Notes under the pieces: model-generated
Databases searched by the model: none
The model's input: the letters and a program-made list of their open reading frames with translations, nothing else
What the model was told of the DNA's origin: nothing
DNA from: Serripes groenlandicus
Taxonomy: Eukaryota > Mollusca > Bivalvia > Cardiida > Cardiidae
Reading direction: 5' to 3'
NCBI GenBank assembly: GCA_031761405.1
Contig: JASEVX010000011.1
Coordinates: 40,332,041 to 40,396,040 of the forward strand
DNA: 64,000 nucleotides
Part shown: positions 1 through 11,052 of the stretch, piece after piece
How the letters are laid out: each line of letters opens with the position of its first letter
Numbering within the stretch: the first letter of the stretch is position 1
Position numbers and translations under genes: made by a program

Positions 1-172
1 CTTACTTTTTTTGTCACCCTGCGTAGCATGGTTGGCACTTAGGGTTTATTTTTTTCTGTCCGGCGTCTGTTCGTCCGTGCGTCTGTCCTCCGTCTGTCTG
101 TCTGTCCGGCACACGTTTTCGTCACACTTTGAATGAGCAGGTGCAGGTGCCGAGCACTCCATTCTAGTTTCT
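1..172 (+). mobile_element. Family M repeat, first copy
   Basis: The stretch opens with TGTCACCCTGCGTAGCATGG, continues with GGCACTTAGGG and a T-run, then a GTCC/GTCTG-rich tract, and closes near CAGGTGCCGAGCACTCCATTCTAG. The same start and end signatures flank the copy at 48533-48842, which sits inside a family D repeat and therefore behaves as an inserted unit. The CAGGTG-like end is complementary to the CACCTG-like start, giving subterminal inverted repeats. No coding potential seen. Confidence 0.55.
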
Positions 173-429
173 ATAAACATTTTTCATACTTTTGCATAGA
201 TGTTTTTAAATTCATCTGCAGCAGATTTATTGTATGGGATAAAGCGTGAAATATGCATTGTTAAAACTTTAAAAATCTTCTTGTCCAAAAGTACTGGCCC
301 GATTTGAAAATTATTTTGCACAAATGTACATTGGGGCACCCTTTACCAAGATTGTTCAAATATTTCCGATCGGTTAAAAAACATGGCCGCCAGGGGGCAG
401 AGCCTGTTTTCCTTATATGTGCATCGTTA
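173..429 (+). repeat. Diverged family C/E-like unit with CTCF-like motif
   Basis: Sequence resembles the element cores at 36000-36380 (phrases such as CTTCTTGTCCAAAAGTACTGG and CATTGGGGCACCC). At 384-400 it holds TGGCCGCCAGGGGGCAG, the same motif that recurs once per unit in family C. No gene seen. Confidence 0.5.
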
Positions 430-1074
430 AAATATTTGTCAGAAAGTTTGTCTTGATGATATTTATGCCAGGTTCGAATATAGGTCATGTCGGGTCAAAA
501 ACTAGGTCACTAGGCCAAATTTTAGAAAAATCTTGTTAACACTCTTGAAGCCGCATTTTAAACTTGAGCATGTTGAAACTTTATCAGAAAGTTTGTCCTG
601 ATGATATCTAGGCCAAGTTCAAATATGGGTCATGTCATGTCAAAAACTAGGTCACTAGGCCAAATTTAAGGGAAATAATGTTAACACTCCGGAAGCCACA
701 TGTTTGGCTTTAGCATGTTGAAACTTTGTCAGAATATTTGTCTTGATGATATCTAGGGTAAGTTCGATATAGGTCAGGTCAGGGTCCAATTCCACCAACA
801 ATACTTAGCGTTAAGTAATACTTAAATACTTAAAAGCATATTTTGTCATTTTTAGCTCGACTATTCGAAGAATATGAGAGCTATACTACTCACCCTGGCG
901 TCGCCGTCGGCGTCGTCGTCCACGTCACACTTTGGTTAAGGTTTTGCATGCAAGTTCTTAAATACTACATGTATTGCATTGAAACTTTCTACAACCCTAC
1001 CAAACTATCACACCAATGTAGATTATCAAGTTAGATAACTCTATCCTGCATTTTATGCAAGTTATGGCCCTTTT

Positions 1075-2347
1075 TAGCTCACCTGAGCTTTGCTCAAGGT
1101 GAGTTATTGTGATCGCCTTTTGTCCGTCGTGCGTCGTCCGTCGTCCGTCAACTTCTCCTCAGTAACCAGTGGGTCAATTGGGATGAAACTTCACAGAAAG
1201 CATCCTCTCAATGACCTCACCAGAATTCCTTCAAATTTTTGGGATCCATGCAAAATTCTGGTTTCCATGGCAACGAAACCGAAAAGACTTCAAAATTCTT
1301 CTTCTCCCAAATTGGTTGGCAGATTTTCAAATAATTTTGTAGAAATGTTCCTTGGATGACCCTCTATCAGATTCCTTCAAGCCAAGTTGATTGGTCGAAA
1401 AACATGGCCGCCAGGGGGGGCGGGGCTATTTTGCCTTATATGGCTATAGTGAAAACTTAAAAAATCTTCTCCTCCGAAAGTGTAAAGCCGATTTTCAAAT
1501 AATTTTGTAGAAATGTTCCTTGGGTGACCCTCTATCAGATTCCTTCAAGCCATGTTGATTGGTCGAAAAACATGGCCGCCAGGAGGGGCGGGGCTATTTT
1601 GCCTTATATGGCTATGGTGCAAACTTAAAAAATCTTCTCCTCCAAAAGTGTCAGGCCGATTTTCAAATAATTTTGTAGAAATGTTCCTTGGGTGATCCTC
1701 TATCAGATTCTTTCAAGCCATGTTTATTGGTCAAAAAACATGGCCGCCAGGGGGCGGGGCTATTTTGCCTTTTATGGCTATAATGAAAACTTAAAAAATC
1801 TTCTCCTCCATAAGTGTCAGGCCGATTTTCAAATGATTTTGTAGAAATGTTCCTTGGGTGACCCTCTATCAGATTCCTTCAAGCCATGTTGATTGGTCGA
1901 AAAACATGGCCGCCAGGGGGGGGGGGGGGGGGGGGGGGGGGGGGGCTATTTTGCCTTATATGGCTATAGTGCAAACTTAAAAAATCTTCTTCTCCAAAAG
2001 TGTCGGCCCGATTTTCAAATAATTTTGTAGAAATGTTCCTTGGATGACCCACTTTCAGATTCCTTCAAGCCATGTTGATTGGTCAAAAATCATGGCCGCC
2101 AGTAGGCAGGGCTATTTTGCATTATATGGCTATAGTGAAAACTTAAAAAATCTTCTCCTCCAAAAATATCTGGCCGATTTTCAAATAATTTTGTAGAAAG
2201 GTTCCTAGGGTGACCCTCTATCAGATTCCTTCAAGCCAAGTTGATTGGTCGGAAACTATGGCTGCCAGGGGGCGAGGCTTATATAGCTAAAGAAAAAAAA
2301 AAAAAAATCAGGTGAGCGATTCAAGGGCCATCATGGCCCTCTTGTTT
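1075..2347 (+). mobile_element. Family C element (about 168-bp tandem units with CTCF-like motif)
   Basis: Begins with AGCTCACCTGAGCTTTGCTC, whose arms CTCACCTGAGC and GCTCAAGGTGAG pair. A GTCGTCCGTC tract follows, then seven or so tandem units of about 168 bp. It ends with GGGCCATCATGGCCCTCTTG. It lies in the T-run of a family B unit: removing it restores GGCCCTTTTTTT-ACTTAGAAATTC. Each unit carries a version of TGGCCGCCAGGGGGCGGGGC; the copy at 1741-1760 is exact, and another has expanded into a poly-G run at 1916-1945. Confidence 0.75.
1916..1945 (+). repeat. Poly-G tract of about 29 bases
   Basis: A pure G run replaces the GGGGGCGGGG part of the family C unit. A second, longer run sits at the homologous position of another copy (41176-41215). 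Slippage at a G-rich site is the simple explanation; assembly or sequencing error in tract length is possible. Confidence 0.8.
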
Positions 2348-4245
2348 ACTTAGAAATTCTGGTTAAAGTTTTGCGTGCAACTAAAGTAAGAGTCCATATC
2401 TCAGTATTTACTTGATGCATTGCATTGAAACTTTCTACAACCCTACCCAACTATCACACATGTGTAGATTATCAAGTAAGATAACTCTATCCTGCATTTT
2501 ATGTAAGTTATGGCCCTATATTTACTTAGAAATTCTGGTTAAAGTTTTGCGTGCAACTAAAGTAAGAGTCCATATCTCAGTATTTACTTGATGCATTGCA
2601 TTGAATCTTTCTACAACCCTACCCAACTATCACACCTGTGAAGATTATCAAGTAAGATAACTCTATCCTGCATTTTATGCAAGTTATGGCCCTTTTTTTA
2701 CTTACAAATTCTGGTAAAAGTTTTGCGTGCAACTAAATTAAGAGTCCATATCTCAGTATGTACTTGATGCATTGCATTGAACCTTTATACAACCCTACCC
2801 AACTATCACACCTGTGTAGATTATCAAGTATGATAACACTATTCTGCATTTTATGCAAGTTATGGCCCTTTTTTTACTTAGAAATTCTGGTTAAAGTTTT
2901 GTGTGCAACTTAATTAAGAGTCCACGTCTCAGTATATACTTGATGCATTGCATTGAACCTTTATACAACCCTACCCAACTATCACACCTATGTAGATTAT
3001 CAAGTTAGATAACTCTATCCTGAATTTTATGCAAGTTATGGCATTTATTTAACTTAGAAATTCTGGTTAAAGTTTTGCGTGCAACTAAATTAAGAGTCCA
3101 TATCTCAGTATTTACTTGATGCATTGCATTGAAACTTTCTACAACCCTACCCAACTATCACACCTGTGTAGATTATCAAGTATGATAACTCTATCCTGCA
3201 TTTTATGCAAGTTAAGGACTTTTTGGACTTATAAATTCTGGTTAAAGTTTTGCATGCAACTACATAAAGAGACCATTTCTTAGTAACTACTTGATGCATT
3301 GCATTGAAACTTTATACAGCCCTTACCAATCATCACATCTATGTAAACAATCAAGTATGATTACTCTATGCAGTATTTTATGCAAGTTATGGACCTTTTT
3401 GGACTTAGAAATTCTGTTTTGCAACTACATTTAGAGTGTAATCTCAGTAACAACTTGTATTGTATTGAAACTTTATACAATCTTTCCCAATTGCACAACT
3501 ATAAACACAACCAATTAAGATAACTCGATCCTGTATATGGGGCAAATTGTTGCCCTTTTTTTACTTAGAAATTATGGTTAAAGGTTTGCGTGCAACTACA
3601 TTAAGAGTCCATTTCTTAGTAACTACTTGATGTATTCCATTGAAAGGTTATACAACCCTTTCTAACCATCACACCTATGAAAATAATCATGTTAAATAAC
3701 ACTATCCTGCATATAATGCAAATTATCACCCACTAAGAAATTGTGGTTAAGGTTTTGCATGCAACTACATTAGAGTCCATTATCTCAGTAACTTAAATAA
3801 GCGGTGGAATAGTCGAGAGCGCTGTCCTCCGACAGCTCTTGTTGTTTTCCTAATATTTTGTAAGATATGAATGGTGGAATGTATTTAAGTGAATGACTTA
3901 GTTGATATAAGTATATGCCTTGCTGACTAACAAAATTTTTTAAGAATTGAAATATTATGGCATTTCAATTAGGAAAACAAAAATGATGAAATAAGCTTTT
4001 AAGTATTTAAGTTTTACTTAGCGCTAAGAAAGGTTGGTGGAATTGGACCCTGGTCAACAACTAAGTCACTAGGCCAAATTGTAGAACAATCTAGTTAACA
4101 CTATAGAGATCGCATTTTTGACTTCAGCTGCTTGAAATTTTGTCAGAAAGTTTGTATTGATGATATTGCCATTGGCGGTGAAAGAGTTATGTCTTAAATA
4201 GCCCATTCTCAGGTGAGCGATTCAAGGGCCTCATGGCCCTCTTGT

Positions 4246-4860
4246 TTTAAGTTCTTGTCTGATATTAAGGAAATTGCATATAAATCCTTCTTCAGTGATC
4301 CTCTACATTTAATTTGTTCAAGCCGTTTTGATTGGTTACAAAATTATAGCAACCTCGCGTCATCACAAAAGGGGTAAATTGAACTTTTAGCTACAAATGA
4401 CAACTCCTACCATTCCACTTGACCAATTTCAACGTTACTTCACAGGAATGTGCCTTTGATGGTCTCCTTTCAAAATTGTTCAAAGACTTGCATTCTGTGT
4501 AGAGCCTTTGTTGCTGCAGCATCAGTAATTGAGAAAGCTCTTGTTAGATTTCAAGATAAAAATGGCTTTTACTGATAAACTATTTCTTAAACTGAGTGTC
4601 CACTCCTTGCAGTTTCATTTGAACTCCTGATCAAATTTTCACAGATATTTGCAGTTAAATATTTGCTTATAATTAACTATCATTCAGGTGATTGATTTAG
4701 GGCCATCTTGGCCCTCTTGTGCAACTCACCGCGACGAAGTTGCGAAATCGAGACCAAGGTTTTGGTTTTCTGGCCTTAAAGTTTCGTGTTTTTGCTTTTT
4801 CTCAATAAGTAATGGTGCCAGGGCTTTCAAATATGGATCATAGTTGCATCTTAATTCCTT
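4246..4860 (+). repeat. Family E end and AT-rich spacer
   Basis: 4250-4722 matches family E (compare 40170-40801), closing with GATTTAGGGCCATCTTGGCC and CTCTTG. From 4723 to 4860 the sequence is AT-rich spacer with no recognised feature. No gene seen. Confidence 0.55.
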
Positions 4861-5160
4861 TCTTCACATTGTACCCGGCCGGGTAGCTCAATTGGTAGCG
4901 TATCTGACTCGTGATCTGGAGGTCACGGGTTCGATACCCGGTTGCGGCGACATTCTTTCGGGCGATGTTTTCCATTGCCTCTCACCTCTGATCTATGTGA
5001 GAAAGTAGTCAGTGGCTTCGAAAGAATATTGTGTAAGTACTGGTCTGGGAAAGCCAGGAAAACATGGGTAGGTGCACTGACCGCCGTGATATGACCAAAG
5101 CTGTTGAAAGCGGCGTTAAACTCCAAACAAACAAACAAACAAACAAATCTTCACATTGTA
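4861..5160 (+). mobile_element. tRNA-derived SINE with 13-bp target-site duplication
   Basis: Pol III box A (TAGCTCAATTGGTAG from 4884) and box B (GGTTCGATACC, 4928-4938) are in place, and the anticodon loop CTCGTGA would read CGT (Thr-like). The acceptor stem pairs poorly, so this is a SINE head rather than a working tRNA. The body includes TACTGGTCTGGGAAAGCCAGG and GTGATATGACC...GGCGTTAAAC, a 3' domain that recurs at 28270-28407. The tail is (AAAC)n. TCTTCACATTGTA flanks both sides (4861-4873 and 5148-5160), a perfect duplication showing LINE-type insertion. From memory it resembles the MetaSINE-like SINEs of molluscs. Confidence 0.85.
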
Positions 5161-5350
5161 TGCTGAAGATGCTAATTGTGACCTTTATTCTGGTGTAAAA
5201 CACATGAATTTTATTATTTTTTAGTGGAATTTAAGAGTTGGGCATAACATCTTTTTTTGTTAAATTATTTCAAATATTTGCACAAACATATATTAATATG
5301 TAAAGATTTCAACATATCATAACAGGTTTTAGGGTCATATGTTTGTATTT

Positions 5351-7446
5351 TTTTAGCTCATAAGAGCACAAAGTGCTCAAGGTGAGTTATTGTGATCGCC
5401 TTTTGTCCGGCGACCGTCCTTCGTCGTCAATATTTGCTTGTTAACATTCCTGAAGCAACATGTTGCATCCAATCGTCATGACAATTTATCAAAACATATA
5501 TCTCAATCAAATCTTGGCCAAGTTCGAAACTGGGTAATGTGGGATCACAAACTAGGTCACTAGATCAATTTAAAGTAAACTCTTGTTAACACTCTGGCAG
5601 CCGCATTTTAAGCATGAGCATGTTGAAACTGTGTCCGAATGTTTGTATTTGTGATATCTAGGCCACGTTTGAATACAGTTCAAGTTGGGTAAACAACTAG
5701 GTCCTTAGGCTAAATTAAAGGAAAATCTTTTGCTTCAGCAGCTTAACATTTTGTCAGAATGTTTGTCTTAATGATATCTAGGCCAAGTTTGAATATTTGT
5801 TATGCTGGGTTGAAAACTAGGTCACTAAGCCAAATTGAAGGAGAATCTTGTAAACACTCGAGAGGCTCGATTTCTCGATTCAGCAGCTTGAACTATTTTC
5901 AGAATGTTTGTCTGAATGATATCTAGGTCAAGTTCGAAACTGGGTCATATTGGGTCAGAAACTAGGTCACTAGGGCAGATTGAAGGGAAATCTTGTTAAC
6001 ACTCTGGATGGATCTTTTTCTATGCCCTTTTTGAAAAAAACGGATCATATTATAGTTTTACCTGCGGCGTACAGGCGGGCGGCGTCCAGTATGTTGTCAG
6101 CTAAATAACCTTGAGAAGCCTTTGTCCCATCATCCCCAAATTTGGCCAGAATGTGTATTGGCATAATATCTTAGACAAGTTCGATAACTAGCCATATCGC
6201 TTCTGTCAATCAAGAGTTATCGCCCTTTAATTATAGAAATTACCTAAAATTGGTCTTGTCAGAATGTGTATTGGCATAATATCTTGGACAAGTTTGATAA
6301 CTAGCCATATCGCTTTAGTCAGTTATTGCCCTTTAATTATAGAATTTACCAAACTTGGTCTTGTCAGCTAAATAACTTAAGAAGCCTGACTCCAATCATC
6401 ACCAAATTTTATCAGAATGTGTATAGGCATACTATCTTGGACAAGTTCGATAACTAGCCATATCGCTTTAGTCAATCAAAAGTTATTGCCCTTTAATTAT
6501 AGAACCTATCTAAAATTTGTCTTGTCAGCTAAATAAATTTAGAAGCCTTTGTCCAATCATCACCAAATTTGGTCAGAATGTGTATTGGCATAATATCTTA
6601 GACAAGTTCGATAACTAGCCATATCACTCTTGTCAATCGAGAGAAATTGCCCTTTAATTATATAAGTTACCTAAGATTTGTCTTGTCAGCCTTATAACTT
6701 AAGAAGCCTTTGTCCAATCATCACCAAATGTTGTCAAAATGTGATTTTGATTTGGCATAATATCTCGGACAAGTTCGATAACTTGCCATATCGCTTTAGT
6801 CACTCTAGAGCTATTGCCCTTTAATTATAGAAATGATCTTAAATTGATCTTGTCTGCTCAATAACTTTAGCAACCCTTGGTCCAATCACCACCAAATTTA
6901 GTCAAAATGTGTATTATATAATATCTCTGACAAGTTCTATAACCAGCCATATCGCTATTTAGACAGTATGTTGATGGGCAGAATATCTTGGTCAGGTTTG
7001 ATAACTAACCACGTTATCTTAGTCACTCCACACTTATATCCCTCAAAATGGCCAAAACTATTTTGAAGGGAAATCTTCAACGCTGCATAAATCTGGACGC
7101 TGCATTTTTAATTTGACCATGTTGAAACTTTATCAGAATATTTGTCTTGATGCTATCTAAGCCTAGTTCGAATATTGGTCATGTCTGTTGAAAAAGTAGG
7201 TAAATCAGCCAAATTGAAGAACAATCTTGTGAAGACTTTGGAAAGCTTCATTTTTGGCTTGAACATGTCGAACTTTGTCAGAATATTTGTCTTTATAATA
7301 TATAAGCAAAGTTCGAATATGGGTCAGGTCAGGTCAGGTCAAAAACTATTTCATTAGGCCAAAGTGTAGAACAATTTAGATATTTATAATTAAATATTTT
7401 TAAAAATCTGTTGAGCGATTCCAGGGCCATCATGGCCCTCTTGTTT
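5351..7446 (+). mobile_element. Family D element containing a family G element
   Basis: Starts TTTTTTAGCTCATAAGAGCAC with pairing arms GAGCACAAAGTGCTC, then a GTCCGGCG tract and D units to about 6010. D units resume at about 7050 and the element closes with GGGCCATCATGGCCCTCTTG at 7424-7443. Family G interrupts it. No coding sequence seen. Confidence 0.65.
6017..7045 (+). mobile_element. Family G element (about 160-bp tandem core)
   Basis: Begins TGCCCTTTTTGAAAAAAACG and TTTTACCTGCGGCGTACAGG, matching the start of the copy at 63279. About six tandem units of roughly 160 bp follow, each with TAATATCTTGGACAAGTTCG, TAACTAGCCATATCGC and ATTGCCCTTTAATTATAG. The left end can fold (CCCTTTTTGAAAAAAACGG). 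It is inserted in family D. Confidence 0.65.
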
Positions 7447-7489
7447 TCTTCAGCATTTAAAACACACATATGTGATGGGTGGACACGTC

Positions 7490-9178
7490 GCAAGTGGAGA
7501 AAACAGATGGTCCCCTCTCGCAGTTGGAAGGGCAGAACACAGATGGTCCCCTCTCGCAGTTGGAAGGGCAGAACACAGATGGTCCCCTCTCGCAGTGGGA
7601 AGGGCAGAACACAGATGGTCCCCTCTCGCAGTCGCAAGTGCAGAACACAGATGGTCCCCTCATGCAGTCGCAAGTGCAGAACACAGATGGTCCCCTCTCG
7701 CAGTCGCAAGTGGAGAACACAGATGGTCTCCTCTCGTAGTTGGAAGTGGAGAACACAGATGGTCCCCTCTCGCAGTTGGAAGGGCAGAACACAGATGGTC
7801 CCCTCTCGCAGTTGGAAGGGCAGAACACAGATGGTCCCCTTTCGCAGTTGGAAGGGCAGAACACAGATGGTCCCCTCTCGCAGTTGGAAGGGCAGAACAC
7901 AGATGGTCCCCTCACGCAGTCGCAAGTGGAGAATACAGATGGTCCTCTCTCGCAGTCGCAAGTGGAGAACACAGATGGTCCCCTCTCGCTGTTGGAAGGG
8001 CAGAACACAGATGGTCCCCTCACTCAGTCGCAAGTGGAGAACACAGATGGTCCCCTCAAGCAGTTGAAAGGGCAGAACACAGATGGTCCTCTCTTGCAGT
8101 TGGAAGGGCAGAACACAGATGGTCCCCTCTCGCAGTTGGAAGGGCAGAACACAGATGGTCTCCTCTTGCAGTTGGAAGGGCAGAACACAGATGGTCCCCT
8201 CTTGCAGTTGGAAGGGCAGAACACAGATGGTCCCCTCTCGCAGTTGGAAGGGCAGAACACAGATGGTCCCCTCTCGCAGTTGGAAGGGCAGAACACAGAT
8301 GGTCCCCTCACTCAGTCGCAAGTGGAAAACACAGATGGTCCCCTCTAGCAGTTGGAAGGGCAGAATACAGATGGTCCCCTCTCGCAATTGGAGAACACAG
8401 ATGGTCCCCTCTTGCAGTTGGAAGGGCAGAATACAGATGGTCCCCTCTCGCAATTGGAGAACACAGATGGTCCCCTCTTGCAGTTGGAAGGGCAGAACAC
8501 AGATGGTCTCCTCTCGCAGTTGGAAGGGCAGAACACAGATGGTCTCCTCTCGCAGTTGGAAGGGCAGAACACAGATGGTCCCCTCTCGCAGTTGGAAGGG
8601 CAGAACACAGATGGTCCCCTCTCGCAGTTGGAAGGGCAGAACACAGATGGTCCCCTCACACAGTCGTAAGTGGAGAATACAGATGGTTCCCTTTCGCAGT
8701 CGCAAGTGGAGAACACAGCTGGTCCCCTCTCACAATTGGAAGGGCAGAACACAGATGGTCCCCTTACTCAGTCGCAAGTGGAGAACACAGATGGTCCCCT
8801 CAAGCAGTTGAAAGGGCAGAACACAGATGGTCCCCTCTAGTAGTTGGAAGGGCAGAATACAGATGGTCCCCTCTCGCAATTGGAGAACACAGATGGTCCC
8901 CTCTTGTAGTTGGAAGGGCAGAACACAGATGGTCCCCTCTTGCAGTCAGAAGGGCAGAACACAGACGGTCCCCTCACACAGTCGTAAGTGGAGAACACAG
9001 ATAGTCCCCTCTTGCAGTCGGAAGGGCAGAACACAGATGGTCCCCTCTCGCAGTTGGAAGGGCAGAACACAGATGGTCCCCTTTCGCAGTCGCAAGTTGA
9101 GAACACAGATGGTCCCCTCGCGCAGTTGGAAGGGCAGAACACAGATGGTCCCCTCTCGCAGTTGGAAGGGCAGTCCAC
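7490..9178 (+). repeat. 36-bp minisatellite, about 47 units
   Basis: The unit AACACAGATGGTCCCCTCTC plus a 16-base half is 36 bp, so 12 codons in every frame. The second half has two subtypes, GCAGTTGGAAGGGCAG and GCAGTCGCAAGTGGAG; a few units are 30 bp, which also keeps frame. As a result one plus frame is open from 7472 to 9004 (510 codons; peptide repeat HRWSPLAVGRAE) and one minus frame from 8705 to 7329 (458 codons; REGTICVLPFQL). Two other plus frames are broken by single substitutions. Differences between units fall at all codon positions (for example CTCTCG, CTCATG, CTCACT, CTCAAG, CTCTAG), so no frame looks selected. It begins about 45 bp after the end of a family D element. Most likely a non-coding VNTR. 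Confidence 0.9.
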
Positions 9179-9189
9179 TCTACGGTATG

Positions 9190-10207
9190 TAGCTTAAAAA
9201 TAGCTGAAAATGATTTTCTAAACAGTCTATGTTTTACGTGTTCGGGTTTTGATGCAAGCATTTATTTTGAATACATAAATCCATTATTACCAAACACCTT
9301 AGAACCACGTTTGTAACATTAAGTATACTTTAAATGAGTACTGAAGTTGAATTGAACAGGGATACAGACATGTTATTTATTGGAAAACTTAAATGGTTCT
9401 TCAAGAGCTTTTAGGAGCGCTGAATAAGCATGGAATTGTTAATGTATATCTTGCTTTATTCAGATTTGCTGTAGGAACAAACATTTTGGTCAAGCATGGT
9501 TCTGAAAGTCTCAAAGCTGTTGTAAGATAATAAACTGTTCTAATAAACTATTCTCAAGTTATTTAGTGTTGGAAAATAATTCTTTGATCAAATATATGTA
9601 TATAAATAATTCAACATGTATAAGCTTGCATATTTGTGCATGCTAATGTGGTCTTTGTTATAAGAGTGTAATGATCAACAATGCAATCATTTTCCTGCAT
9701 TGTTAAAATAATTTACTTTTGAGTTCTTTGTTGGATGTTTATCATATATGTAATGGTTATTGTTTTCTCTTATTACTTCCATCTCGCTTGTCTCTTTAAT
9801 ACATTCATAATATACAAAAATATTGGGTTGAAATACCCTTTGATATTCTTTACAACCTATTAACTTTAAACTAAGTTCTACAGTTCCTTAGAGTCAGAGT
9901 TTCAAGATCAAATAAACAAATAAATTCCAAATATTTTAGAAACTTGTCATTTATTATAAAGAACACAGACTTAACCTGGTATGTCTATAATATACTTTTG
10001 CAGGTTGTCCAAAAGCCTCAAGATTTCACAGAATCGACCTATGGACTATGGGTTCAGTTTTACTGAGCCCATAAAACGAAATATCATCCATTGGAAGAGA
10101 AGCCATTTTTCCTTTGTTGGAGTGACATTGATTCGCAGATTGGGGAGCCATCACTTTCCCATAATTGTGTATCAATTTAAAAAAAATTAAATGCAGTTGT
10201 TTTTAAT
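9190..10207. other. Spacer without a supported gene
   Basis: AT-rich, apparently low-copy sequence. TACTTTTGCAG at 9993-10003 could be a splice acceptor, and the plus frame after it reads VVQKPQDFTESTYGLWVQFY, then a TGA, then another open stretch of about 35 codons to about 10180. That could be a decayed exon, but I recognise no family. Nothing else seen. Confidence 0.4.
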
Positions 10208-10439
10208 ATTAACCCTTTCCCCCATAAAGACGCTTTCTGACGCCTTTGTAGCTGACAGATTTTTTGAAAACATAGTGACAAAAGAAGAAATTGCACAAAA
10301 CGTGCAATTTCTCCTTTTGCCACAATGTTTTCCACTTTTAGACATAGGTTTTCCATTCAGTTAAGGAGAATTTCTATGTTTTGACAAAACATGTTTAAAG
10401 TCGTCTGCTGCAGAATTGTCATATGAGGGAAAGGGTTAA
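10208..10439. mobile_element. TTAA-bounded hairpin MITE
   Basis: TTAACCCTTTCCC at the left and GGGAAAGGGTTAA at the right are perfect inverted complements. Inside, GAAATTGCACAAAACGTGC and AATTTC form a central palindrome, and ACGCTTTCTGACGCC is matched by the right half of other copies. Related copies lie at 33330, 33705, 54009, 54311, 54905 and 59449. TTAA at both borders with a CCC terminus is the pattern of piggyBac-type elements; the assignment is inference. Confidence 0.75.
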
Positions 10440-10467
10440 GTTAAAATGAAAAAGTGACAGGATAAAT

Positions 10468-10577
10468 AGAATAACAGGTTAGTGCCATGGATGGAGAAAG
10501 TTTATTCGGCTCACCCGATAAATTCCTCTGTCTTGCCAGATAAACTTCCTCTATCTTCGGCACTAACCTATTATTCT
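10468..10577. repeat. Short inverted repeat, 19-bp arms
   Basis: AGAATAACAGGTTAGTGCC (left) and GGCACTAACCTATTATTCT (right) pair with one or two mismatches around a 72-bp loop in which ATAAATTCCTCTGTCTT and ATAAACTTCCTCTATCTT are a short direct repeat. It may be a minimal MITE. Confidence 0.5.
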
Positions 10578-10599
10578 CTATGTAAAAGCATAACAGTAC

Positions 10600-10716
10600 A
10601 TCTAGACTTGGGCGTTCCTGTGCACTCGGGGGTCTTCCTCCATCAGTAATTAGCTGGTTGTCGCTATATGACTAAAATACTGTCGCAACAATGGTAAATT
10701 CTAAAACAACAACAAA
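10600..10716 (+). mobile_element. SINE 3' remnant
   Basis: GGGGGTCTTCCTCCATCAG and GTCGCTATATGACTAAAATA with CTGTCGCAACAA resemble the 3' body of mollusc SINEs and the GATATGAC...CTGTTG block of the SINE at 4861. It ends in an (AAC)n-rich tail. The tRNA-like head is absent or unrecognisable. Confidence 0.5.
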
Positions 10717-11052
10717 AACACTTAGCTGGATACATAATTATGTCAGCTTTTAGATTTCCAAAGTTTTACAAAATTGGTGTCATTTCAAGAAAACCCCACA
10801 ATTATCGTCGCTACTGGCAGGCAGGAAATTATATATTTGCACCAAAATGCCAATTATTTATATTTGATAGTATGTCAAGCAAACATTAAATCAAATATGA
10901 TGTTTTCTTGAAAGGGCATTACTTACAGAAGACGTTGGAATAATTCCCACTATACCCTAACAAAATTGTGTTACATATGTAACACAACATGTCCATTCGT
11001 CAAGTCACATATGTACAACTTTAATAAATTAATTACTACTACTACTTTTTGT

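Larger units (their letters stand above)
851..3843 (+). mobile_element. Family B element (hairpin-bounded, 174-bp tandem core)
   Basis: Starts TTTTTAGCTCGACTATTCGAAG, where the first 35 bases fold as a hairpin with TTCGAAGAA at its apex. A GTCGTCGTCC tract follows, then about ten tandem units of roughly 174 bp, each with TGATGCATTGCATTGAAAC and AAGTTATGGCCC. It ends with GCTGTCCTCCGACAGC (a perfect hairpin arm pair) and TCTTGTTG. A family C element is inserted at a T-run at 1075. No ORF longer than chance is conserved between units. Confidence 0.75.
781..4051 (+). mobile_element. TIR element interrupted by family B and C insertions
   Basis: The ends AGGGTCCAATTCCACCAAC (from 781) and GTTGGTGGAATTGGACCCT (to 4051) are perfect inverted complements, and the similarity continues inward to CTTAGCG / CGCTAAG. 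GGTC lies directly outside both ends (777-780 and 4052-4055), a possible 4-5 bp target duplication, and family D reads through if the element is removed. Element-specific DNA is only about 70 bp on the left and 200 bp on the right; the middle is the family B insertion. It looks like a MITE; superfamily not assigned. Confidence 0.75.
430..4245 (+). mobile_element. Family D element, split by nested insertions
   Basis: Family D core units (about 150 bp, with phrases AACTAGGTCACTAGGCCAAA and GTTTGTCTTGATGATATCTA) occupy 430-780 and resume at 4052. The element closes at about 4205-4245 with the hairpin GGGCCTCATGGCCCTCTTGTT. The interruption at 781-4051 is a TIR element that itself contains a family B element, which contains a family C element. 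Similar D copies lie at 5351-7446, 25975-26579, 48480-49700 and 62577-62960. It is non-autonomous; no protein is encoded. Confidence 0.7.

Noticed and set aside
4876..4950. A functional tRNA gene (box A, box B, CGT anticodon loop)
   Set aside because: The acceptor stem pairs poorly, a SINE body and (AAAC)n tail follow without a terminator, and a 13-bp target duplication encloses the whole unit.
7329..9004. Long ORFs of 510 (plus) and 458 (minus) codons as real repeat proteins
   Set aside because: The unit is a multiple of three and lacks stops in several frames, so long ORFs arise automatically. Unit differences show no synonymous bias in any frame, and no flanking coding exon or signal peptide was seen.
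9981..10190. ORF of 69 codons as a gene
   Set aside because: The peptide looks random. A different frame in the same place looks more protein-like but has an internal stop; neither is recognised.
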